Shown: one piece after another, positions 50,001-62,000 of the stretch
How the letters are laid out: each line of letters opens with the position of its first letter
How positions within the stretch are numbered: the stretch's first letter is position 1
Assembly (NCBI GenBank): GCA_003344405.1
Contig: NOWV01000258.1
Coordinates: forward strand, 1-64,000
DNA from: Trichoplax sp. H2
Taxonomy: Eukaryota > Placozoa > Uniplacotomia > Trichoplacea
Direction: 5' to 3'
DNA: 64,000 bases
Translations under genes and position numbers: made by a program
The notes under the pieces: generated by a model
What the model was told of the DNA's origin: nothing
Seen by the model: only the letters and a program-made list of their open reading frames with translations
Database searches by the model: none

Positions 50001-53000
50001 TTCTTGATAAGAATGGCGTAGAACATCAATTTCTTGCGTTGCAACTTCCTTCTCTTTGTTATAGTCCTCTTTGACATAGTCAATCTCATCTTTGGTAGTC
50101 ATTAATTCACTCTTGGTTTTATTTAAATCTTCAGCTGTTTCATCAAGTTGTTGTAAAGTTGTTGCTAATGTTTCGGTTAGTGACATTTTAATTTCTTCCA
50201 ATTGATCGATAGTTTCCCTTGCATCTTTTAAATCTGATGATTTCCTACCAGCTAGGCTCTCTAATTCATCCATTTGTGTTTTTAATTCATCATTGGTTTG
50301 CATCAATTGATTGAGTTGATCTTTAGCTTGGCGTAGTTCTTCTGTTAAGGATGATTCACGTTCTTCTCGTTCTTCTTCTAACATCGATAATTGCGATTGG
50401 GTTTCCCATAAAGCGTCCTTGGTTTCAATTTCATCTACTTGTGCATTTTTTAACATACCTTCGAGCTTTCGAATTCTATCACGACTGTTATCTAATTTTT
50501 TGCGTATTTGTAATTCTTTCTCGAAATCAAATCGACGCTGTTCATGTAATTGTTGTAATCGCCTTTCCAATTCAGTTAATCTCTTGCTTTGGACAACATA
50601 GAGCTGTTTATAATCTTTTAGTTCATGGACTTTCTTTTCAGCAATTTCTAAATCTTCCTTCAATAAACGTTCTTGTAGGGATGCTAATTTTTTACTGCCG
50701 GTTGATACAGGTGAACGCGATCTATGTTGCGAATATTCATCATCGGAGCCACTACTATTTCCTGATCCACTACTAGGACCGCTTAAGTCGCTTTTGGATA
50801 GTAACGCTCGCAATTCTTTATTTTGCCTTTCGTATAATTTCTTCAGCCTTTCCGCTTCAGCTTTGACTGGCTCTAAGTTAGACATTTCTGTTCGCAATTC
50901 TAATATTAATTTCTCATCGAATTCAATCTCACGTTTGAGATTGTAATTTTCAGTTTCTAAATTGAAAATTTGCAACTGTTGTGTATTCTCTTTGGATAAA
51001 GATTGCGATAGAGCATCTTGTATGGCTGATAATTGCCGATTTAAGTTACCATAATCGGGTAATTTTTGCCACTGATCATCGTCTAAATCGCTTTCATGAT
51101 GCATGGATTCGAGCTCCTGAATACGTTGACAGCAATTTTCTAGCATATATTTCAAATCGGAGTCGGCTTCTTCACATTTTAATTCGTGGAAAATATGGCG
51201 ACCATCATTTTCAGCTAAAATTTGTAATGAAACTTGATTTAATTTAGAGCCATATTTATCTTGTAAAGGCTTAAACTCTTCAAAGGATGTCTTGAAAAAT
51301 TCTTTCATATCCTTCTCATGTTTACTTTGTTCAGGCCTGCAGAGCACCTGCAAGAGTGCAATCTTGATAACATTGGTCCAATTGAGGATATTTTCTTGCA
51401 ATGTTGCTTGTTCTTCTTCCATCAATTGACTATTTGCTTCTGTTAACGATTTTAGTTGTTCAACAAATTGTTGATGAAGGAATTCTTTGACAGCGGTTTC
51501 TTTGGCCATCATCTCTTGATTACGTTTCGCTTTCATAATTTCTAAATCGGTTAATTTCTTTTGAGCTTTTCTTAGCCAACGGCGTATTTCTTGATCATAG
51601 CTTGTCATTAAATCCACAGGGAAGACACTATCTAAGATTGTATCAGTCATATCTAAGGCAAATCGGTCAATTAGCATGGCATCGAAAGGACTACTAATGC
51701 CTTTAACGTGTTGTTCCCTTTCTAGATTGATGGTAGGCAATTCCTCATGATCAGGTCCAAATTCAAATTCTCGTTCAATAATTAAGGAAAGTTCCTCTTC
51801 TTTACCGCCAAAGCTTAATGGGCTAGATGAATCAACTATCATTTGGCCTAAGCCAATTTTCGAGCTTGAAACAGGAGCAAATGAGCCTGATTCCATCTTG
51901 GTTAAGTAATACTGCTGTGATGAAATTGGTGTATATTTTTCCTCATCAGGAATACTACCAATCTCCTTATTCAGTGAATCACTGACAGCAGTATGGAACA
52001 TAGTATCGGTTTTATTAATTAATTTAGAGCTGTAAATTTGTTCTGATGTTGGTGTAGCTGCAGAAACAGAAGTTAATGTGTCTGCACTATCATTCAATGA
52101 TAAATCGTCAGGAGCACTGGCGATTTTTGTATCACTATCTTGCGTAAGCTTGGCATCTACGTAATTAGAGATGGGTAAGGCAATAGCGAAAGGAAGCATT
52201 AGCAAAGAAAAGAGCGAAGCAAGGAGAGCAAATAAAGTTGAGCAAAGTATGCAGGGCAAAGCAAGCTAAGCAAAGCATGTTAGCAAAGCAAGCTGAGCTC
52301 AGCAAATTGAGCAAAGCAAGCCGAGCAATGCAAGCTGAGTAAAACAAGTGGAATAAAATTGCTACTACTTGAAATTTACCTTTACTCCATTCAATTTCAT
52401 ACGAGGATCCTGCTGGCGTTTGCGTCGAGCTAGTTTGGATGGATGTCGGATTGATGAAATATTCGTACTTATCTAAGTTAATACTACCGCTCTAGTTTAG
52501 CGTTAAAAAATTGAATTAGAAATAGACGATATCATGGTCAAGGCATACAATGATGATACCTTATGGTTGTGTAGAAAGAATTGCAAGATTACCTTAATAT
52601 CGCTATTCATGCTGTCGATTGCTGATCTCAATTGGCTATTCTCACGCTGGAGCTCTTCCTGTTGAGCTACAGTCAGTATTTTCCCTCGAGTTTGTTGATG
52701 GATCTCTTTGCGCATTGTGTCAATTTCTCCTCGTAATCGATTAACATGATGCTTTAATCGATCATTTTCATTTTCTAATTCTGATATTTTATTGGCTTCT
52801 TTTGCATTTTCAGCCATGGCTTGATAAAACTACAGGAATATGTTACCGAGCGATAATCAGAAAAGCTGGAATATAATAACTAAAATGATTCTACATCACT
52901 CATGATAACAACTTTTACCTTAATTTGCCCTTCTAAATCAGCGATTTTGCACATAAATTCTTCTTCAATTATTGCTAATTCTTTTAGTTGTTCTTTTGCT

Positions 53001-56000
53001 GATGTAGCATCGATAGAGTAAGGAGCATCAAAGAAATCATTGCGAAGTAATTCTTGTAGTTGATCCTTCAGACGGAGTTCGCAATCTTTCAAGTCGACAA
53101 GTTTACTTTCGATTTGTGGATGGAGATTTTTCTTGCTGTCATCTTTGGAAGTTTCAGTTGGATCTTGTTGTGTTCCTGTGCTGGTTGCGTACTGATAGTA
53201 GGCAAACTGCAATGATAGGCAAGGTATTAAAAACCAACTATCATCTATTCAAGTTAAGGATTGATTTCGCTTACCTTGAGAGAATCTTCTAAGTTTTGAA
53301 TCTGGCTGATTAAGTCTCCCTCAATAGCTTCTAATTCATGGATTCTATTAATCAGTGTAGTGACTCTTTCTGGATCATCTAATCCTTGTAAGTTACTCTC
53401 TTGAGTTAAATAGGCGAGTTCTGCACGTAGAGAATTCTCCGATGCTTTCAATTCATGAAGGTGTTGATCTGCATCTGCTGCTGCAATATGTATCTCCGTA
53501 TCGGAGTCGATAGGCCCATAAGCCTGGTCGGTAATAGAATTTTTGCCAGATTTATCGCTGCTACTTGAAGTATTATTTTGGAAAAAGGCAAACTGTTTGC
53601 CGCCAAGAATAGAAATATTAGTTTCTACTTATCGCTAAAGTAGAATTAAACTTATAGCAACTAATCAACTTGTAAGTAAAATAATAGCAGTAATATTAAT
53701 TTGTACTTATAGTCGAAGTAGAATCAACATACTGTAGCATCAATAGTAATATTAGCTTATACTTATACAGCTAAAGTAGAATCAGCTTACTCCAACTATT
53801 CAACTAGTGAGCAAAGTAATAACAGTAATAATAATTTATACTTATAGTTGAAGTAGAAGTAACTTATTACAGTAATAACAGCAACATTACTTTATATCTA
53901 GAGCAGCAGTAGAGTCAACATACTCCAACTATTCAACTGTTAGGTAAAGTAATAGCGCAATATTAGTTTATACTTATAGATGAAGTAGAATTAACTTACT
54001 GTAGTAGTAATAGTAATATTAGTTTATACTTAGAGCCAAAGTAGAATCAACTTTCTCCAACTACTCAACTAATGAGTAAAGAAGTAACAGCAATATTAAT
54101 TTATACCTAGAGCTGAAGTAACTACTGTAACTATTCAGCTAACGAGTAAAGTAATAACAATGATATTAGTTTATACTTATAACTAAAGTAGAATCAATTT
54201 ACTGTAACTAGTCAAATAGTCAGTAAATGAATTTACCTTGAGTGATTCTTCCAAGTGCTTATTAACATCTTCCAGTTCAGCAATTTTCGACTCATATTCC
54301 TGTGTTAAGCGTTTATAATCTTCAATAGCTGATTGTTCATTCTTATAGCGAATACTGTCATGTAGTTCAGCTTCGAAATCGTCATCTATATCTTCAGTGG
54401 AAATAATTTCTCCCGTTGAGACTTCGGATGCTTTTTCCAATTCCTGGAACTACATAGATGATGACAAAATAAAATAAAATGAATTTCTTTACTATCATTT
54501 CGATATCATCAAATTGCCAAGTTATCTTTGATAATAATTAACTACAAAAAAGAAATATTCAATTTGTGGAACATTATTGCAATAGCCTGGATAACCATTT
54601 TTTTACTAATGATTAACTAACAACAAGATACAAGAAATGATCCACTGGAATATTATTCCAATACCCTAAATAATCATTTTCCTATAGTCAATTAAAATAA
54701 CCTGAATAGTCTCTTTTAAATCATCCACTTCTTCGTGAAGTGTACTTTTATTTCGTTGCAGTTCATCAATTCGATGTGCTAAGGATGCAACCAATTCATC
54801 GTCCTGTCTACGTTGATTTTTTTCAGTCAAGAGCAATTTCAATTGCTCATTAAGGTTAGCATTGATGTCTTCAAGTTTCTGTAAACGCTGCAATAGAAAA
54901 GATTTCTCGTCAGTCAACACAACGAAAAGAGAACTTTATTGTTTATTTTTTTACTTAACGATAACAAGGGCAATAATGTATAAATGATCAAACAAATAGA
55001 ATGATGATGATGGTAAATCCTACCTCTAGCAGCTTTTCACGTTCTTCAGGAACAGCAGGAGCAGCTTTTGCTTCATCCGCAGATCCTCCTAGCATTTCCA
55101 TAGCTCGATCAGGTACGATAATATCTTCTACAACAGGAGACTCCTTGAATATGAAAAACACAATAATTAAAAATCATCCTTAAAGACACCTAAATACTCC
55201 ATGATAGTCATTAATCCTTTTAAAATAACCTTCGTTTTATTTATAAGCTCAAAATTACCTTGTTTAGTTTCCTTTCTAGTTCTTGTATTTTAGCTTTAAG
55301 TACCGCTTCTGATACTTCTAAAACTTGTAGACGTTCCTTTAGAGATTGGACATTCTCTTGATCGAAATTTTTTTCTTCTAGTTTATTAAGACGGGCGCGT
55401 AAGACAGTAATAATCGCTACATTCTGTATATTTTCATCACGCAAAGCTTCAAGTTTTTCTTTTAAGGCAATTTCATTCGGGGATGGATATTCCGGCTGCT
55501 GTGGAGTTTGTGTATCGATAGATTCTTGAGTAAGTTTCTCCAAATCAATTTGGCCCTAATGTATAGAATAAAAGCAACATTAGCTATAGTATAACTAGGC
55601 AAAACTCAAAAGCACAAGAGTTAGGCTTTTAAACGACATGATTTATTTTTAGAATAGCAAACATTGACTGTAAACTACTCACACTATTTCAAGATATTAA
55701 CTCTGTTGAAAGGACCAACGTTTAAAAATAAAGGACAACGAACGATCGTTTTTAAATATTTTTATGCTACCGATCGATATGTTAAAGCTATGAAACGTTG
55801 AATGAATTCATGAATATTAGTAAAAGTAATTGCATTTTTTAAAGCCAGATTTAAACTGTCAATTAATGCAACTGTAAAACGATATCTTATATAGCCTTCG
55901 GCTACTTTTTCACTTAAACCATATGGTTGAATGACGAAAGCATATGTGTAATATATTTATATTTAGAAAGATGATAAAGGAAATCAATCATCTCGGAAAA

Positions 56001-59000
56001 CTCCCCAATCTATTCATACATCGCCAAAATTTGCCGGCAAAGATTAGGTAATGATCATGTTTTCTATGAGCTAATGAGCATGCATACAGCTTATACTAGA
56101 CTTAAATATAAGCGAAATATAAACTCATGGTAATAAAGTATTACTGAATTGGTCTGGATCAGGATATAAAATGATAAGAGATCTTTATATTTAAACGAAA
56201 TTTTAAGGTGGGATATTTACAACTGCATGGATCACTATTGGGCATTAGAACGTATATAAAATGCAAGATTCTGATAATAAAGTATTTTCAAATTCATCGA
56301 TATGGAGAAGCAAAATGATAAATAGAATATAGCTGGATACCACTACGCAGATCGCAATATGCGTATGGCATTAGGATGTAAAATCCAGGTAATTAAGTGT
56401 GGCATATTGCATTAAAATGTAAGTGGAATACAAAGCTTAGATAATAAAGTGCAGCTCATTTTGCCTCTATCGAGATGCAAAGCAATAAGCAATTTTCGAT
56501 TACGAGAGGACATTGCTATACCAACTGAAAGCAGTCTTTGCCATAAAGTATGTGGTATAATAACGGCTGATTATTAACTGATATTAAATGCTATTTCACG
56601 AAGAGATAGAATTGCATAGACAGGATAACTGAATTGCACGTGTAATTTAGTTATAATGGAAGAAATTAAAATAGCTTGCGCGCCATTGTAGGAAGATATA
56701 TGCATATTGCTATGCTTAACATTAAAATTCAATATTAAAGTCGGCAGCATTAGATAGCCAAAGATTAAATCGATGATAAAGAAAGTAGACTACAGATATT
56801 AATGGATTCTATTCACTCCCACGTAAGAGCAATTTGCGAATGAAATCAACTAATTTATTTACCGGTTGATCTTCGGAAGTAAGATCGACTTGCTGACTAC
56901 CATCCACAACTTGATCATGATCCGATGTAAAGTCAGATGCTTCTTTTTCACTAGCTAATTGATAATAGGTAAACTAGAAGAAACAAAAGATATAAATCAC
57001 AAGCCATCGTTATTTCAACTTGTCGATGGTTTTGCAAATGGTAAGATAGTCCAGCTTTCATGACAAAATCTGTTCTGTATAAGCATAACTTTATTGAAGT
57101 AGTTAAGCATCACAATACTATCTAACTCATCGCTATATCAAGAATTTGCATCTTATGCGAGTATGTAATACCTCTAATTATATCTATCAATCTACACAAA
57201 TCATGCTAAGCTACAGTGCTGCATCTTAATATGACGGTAACTTTATTATAATCGACTTTAATAACATTATTCTCTATATAAATATAAATTCATTTGCCAA
57301 TTTACCTTGACAGATTCTTCCACTGAAGATAGCTCATTTTTCAATGTAGCTTCCTTCGTTTCTAATTCTTCGATACGCTTATTTAAATTAGAAATAATGG
57401 ATTGATCTTGTTGTAGATGAGCATTTTGTGACATGAGCTCTTCAACAGTGGTATTTAATATCTTGCGACGACCGTCCAATTCGGATAATTTAGTAAATAA
57501 TTGTTGTTTATCCACATCTAATTCTCGTAGGTCACTGGATAAGCGATTTTTGTCCTCTTTTAATTGATCTAATTCCACCGTAGCATGGACAAGCTCTTCT
57601 TCTCGAATATTTAAGGCTTGCTCGAGCTCGTCGATTCGTTGCTTGTGATCTGCTAATATCTGAGCTAGTGATTTGTTTTCACCGATGGCATTTTGTAATT
57701 TTTCTTCCATCTCTTGGCTTGCATTTGTCTGCTCTGTGGTAAAAGCTTCTTGAGCTGTATTGCGAGCTAAGGTATCTGCTAATGTTGATTGTAGACGATC
57801 TATTTCAGCATTCTTCCCATTCATTTCATCCACAAGTTGCTGATATTGATTATCTTTCTTTCCAATCTGATCACTAGTCTGTTGAGCATCATCTTCCAAT
57901 TCTCGAATGCGATCTTTTAACCCTAATTCAGTATTTTGTAAGAGAGCTATTTCAGCATCAAGTTTCCCTTGTGCTTCTATAAGTTGGTTCACTTTATTAT
58001 CATAAGTATTATTTTCATCTCGTAATGATGCAATATCTTGATGATAAGTTTCAAGTTGTTCATTTTTCTGCTGCAATTCAGCTTGTAGAGATTGCAATTT
58101 TTCTTGATTAGTAATCATCAATTGTTGCTTTTCATCATCACTACTCCGCGATTGTGATAAAACAGTGGATAGTGCTTCTTTTTCATTTTCCAATTCTTCC
58201 AATTGGCGATTTAATTGATTGACTTGCTCAATCTTTTCTTGCAAGCTATCCTTAATTTTATTGGTAGCCTCATTTTCTTCTAATAGTAGTAGTTGTTGAC
58301 GTTGGATTTCCTCATTTAACTCATCAATTTTATCATGAAGATTTTCATTTTCTTCCTCTATTTCACCTATTTTATCGTCTAATTCACTTTGTAAAGTTGT
58401 GTATTCTTCCACTTTTGCCTTTAACATTTCATTTTCAATCTTAATAGAATCAAGAGTAAAAGACAGATTGGTTACTTCTTCAACTTTAGCTGCTAATTGA
58501 GCGAGTAGTTCATCATTCTTCGTCTTCATTGATTCCGCTAATGAAGTTTGATTAGCTAATTCATCTGCTTTAGAACTTAATCCTGTACTAAGCTCTTGTT
58601 TTTCAGCATGGATAGAATCCATTAAGGATGATTGATCCGCTAATTCATTGACTTTGGAGGCTAATTTTTCTTGTAATTCATTGATTTCTTCAGATTGAAT
58701 TGCTAACTTTTCCACATAAGATTGATTTTCCTGCTTGAGTACATCTAGTACATCATTACTTTGATCGGATGCTGCAGCAGTAAGAGCTATTTCTTCAGCT
58801 TTAGCAGAAAGTTGTTTATTCTCTTGCATCAATAATTGTATTTCATCATTCTTAGTGCTAATATCATTCTCTAGCTGTTCAATAAATTCACGATCTTCCT
58901 CCGATGTCTTTGTCATTTCATTGACTTCTTCTGTTAATTCATTTACTTTTCCTAGCAATTGTTGCTCTGAATTTTCTAAATCTTGTATCTTATCGTTATA

Positions 59001-62000
59001 TTGCATTTCTTTATTGGTCATGTCTTCTACTACAGCAGTTAATCTTTCCTTTTCATTTTGAAGATTATCCACTTCTTGACTATCAGGTTGATCACCCTTA
59101 GCTTGCAATTGTTCAGTCAATTTTTCAATCTGATCATTTTTCGATTGTATATCCGATTGTAGATTAGTAATATCATCTTGGACGTCTTGGTAAGATTCTT
59201 GAATTGCAGTAATTTTATTTTGCAAATCTATTTCAGCTTGAGTTAACCCATCTAGCTCGGTAGTTAACTCAGCATTTTTTAAAAGTACTTGTTCTAGGCT
59301 TCCTTTTAATTCAGTATTTTCTTCTTTCAACTGTTCATAACTATCAATTAATGTCAGCATTTGTTCATCCTTGGATTGAATATCAGCCTTAAGGTCTTCA
59401 TTTTCTTTAATAATTTCCTGCAAAGCTTTAGCATAAGTTTCATTATCTTCCAAAACTTGGCTTAAATGTTGCTTCAATTCATCGCTATTCTCATCCGATT
59501 GACTTTGATCACTTCCAAAGCTAGAACCTTTACCTTTCTCTTTCTCATGTAATTGATCTACCAACTCTTGTATTCGTTCTTTCAACAATTTTTCAGATTC
59601 TTCAAGATTTGCAATTCGAATTAAATTTTCTGATTCATTCCTTAATGCAGCAAATTCTTCCTCAATTGTTTTCATATCAGCGGTAGCTTTAGCTAATTCT
59701 TCATCTTTCTTTTGCAAAGTAAGCTCTAATTCTTGCAATTTAAGTAATAATTGTTCATTGAGTTCAGTATGATTTTCTTGATCATCACTAGAGAATCCAG
59801 TTGCTGATGAAACACTGCGATATTGCTCGATTAATTCGGCAAGATGTTGATCTTTAGCTTCTAATTCTTCCTTCAATGATTCAATTTCATCACGCTGATG
59901 AGAAACTACTTCAAAGATACGAGCATATTCATCGATTAAAGCTTGGACGCGCTCGCTTAATTTAGAATCGACAGTAGCATCATGGCTGAGAAGCTCTTCA
60001 ATAGCAGTCATATCCTCTAATTTAGCAACTAATCGAGAATATTCTTCAGTGATCGCTTCATAATGTTGCTTTAATTGGCTACATTCTTCTTCTTTAGTCG
60101 CTAAAGTCGATTCTAGTTCCAGTTTACGCTCACTTTCACTGGTTAATGCATCTCGTAGTTGTTCATTTTGTAGCAATAATTCATCATATTGCTCTTGAGT
60201 AACATCGGCAACATTGGGTGGTGATGGAGGAGCTTCTACTGTCTGCAATATCGTCGGTATAACTTTCTCTTCGATCACCATTTTACGTGGAGTACTACGG
60301 GATGATTCTTCACTTAGGCTACGATCACGAGGGGACAACTCGGCTGATGTTGGCTCGCTCTTTAATTTTCGTAGTGTAGCAAGTTTCTCTTCCAGTTCTG
60401 ATTTACAACTTTCTAATTCATTTAATTGCCGACCCATTTCTGCGATAACGATGGATAATTCATCAATTTTCTCATGCAGTTGTTGAATTTCCTTCAATAG
60501 CGATTGCTTCTCTATTTCTCGTTTGTTGATATCTTTCTCTTTCTTAGCAATTTCAGATTGGAGTTTATCTGTGCTTTCTTTTTCTTCATCGTAGAGCTTC
60601 TGTAGGTTATCTTTTTCTGATTCATTATTATTATATTGCATGAATGATAGCTGGAATGGTAGAAATGGATGTTAGCAACATAGACGAGAATTAGAATATA
60701 ATGAAGTACAGATAGAAGCAAATTTTCTGCCCTTCTTATTCATTAGTGCATAGTGTAATGCCTACAATTAGCATCCTTGAAAGCGATATTTTTTCGAGCT
60801 CAATTACACTACTGTACTGATCAATAATATCATAAAGTAAATGAAATGTTGTAACTATCAATGAAGGCAAAATCTTCTCATAATGAATTGAATCATTAGT
60901 GCATGTATCTGACCTTATATTACAATTACAAAAAATTTGTTTGTAAAGTAACTAGAAAATCTCTACGAATATCCTGCATATTTTGGTGGGTAAAGCGTCT
61001 ATATTTCCTTTAATATCCTATTTATCTAGCCTCATTTAGTTATTCCCCAAATTTTGCTATTAAAGAAATTGAGAAAAAATCTCGACTAATTAGTCTCGCA
61101 TTTTGTCGGGTAAGGTGTCTACATTTCCTTCAGTATCCTACTCATTTAGCCTCACTGAACATTTCCGCAAAATTCTACTCATCAAATAACTAGAAAAAAT
61201 CTCGACTATGTAGAATAGAATGAGGAAGGAGATTGTGCAAAGCCAAGTTATATTTTCTACGGTAATGAATGATTAAGAAACCGCGACTGTCCTATCAATT
61301 TTCTTACCTCTTGCACAACTGAAATAGAATCCTCCATTTCCTTATATTTCCTCTTCCAATTTTCATCTGATTTCAATAAATCATCCATTTGTTGTTGGAG
61401 TACTTCCGCTTGAGCTGCTTTCTCAGTTTTCTTCTCAATTTCATCATTTAATGCAGCTACCGTTTTAAGCAAATGTTCTTGCGATTCTTGCAATGATTGC
61501 ACTTTCTGCATCAATTCTTCACTGCCTTCATCAAAGGATGGTAATTTATCATAGCGACTTGCTAATCTTTCATATTTCATGGCTGTTATTTCATTGAGGA
61601 GACTATCGACATGCTGCTTTAAATCAGCAATCATCGTATCAGGTGCACTTTCAAATTGTTCAATATAAGCTTCCATTTCGCTCATATGGCGATTTTGCTC
61701 AATTAAACACTCTTCTAATTCTTCAATCTTTTGCTGCGATTGGGCCAATTTAGCATTATGTAGATCCATTAATGAATTGTCATTATCCAATGATTCTTGA
61801 TGATCTTTAGCAATTTCAAGCTGTTGTAAACGATGTTCGAGCTCTTCAATGTGATCTTTTGATTCCACTAAATGATGGATATGCCCTTTGGAGGTAAATT
61901 GATCCAATTTACTATTTAATTCTGTATTGGTTTTTTCCAACTCTTCAATTCGATGGCTTAACACTTCAATAACTTTATTGCTTGCTGCAGCACTTTCTTG

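Noticed and set aside
52157-52259. Signal-peptide-like N-terminus (MPCILCSTLFALLASLFSLL) of the long ORF at 48228-52259
   Set aside because: It is translated intron: a short tandem repeat plus the pyrimidine tract before the acceptor AATTACGTAG. The frame is entered in phase 1 from exon 52491-52380, giving a continuous coiled-coil protein rather than a secreted one.
52473-52480. Acceptor at 52473 for the exon before the large coiled-coil exon
   Set aside because: It gives a phase that cannot be joined to both neighbours. The acceptor at 52492 (CTAAACTAG) solves both junctions.
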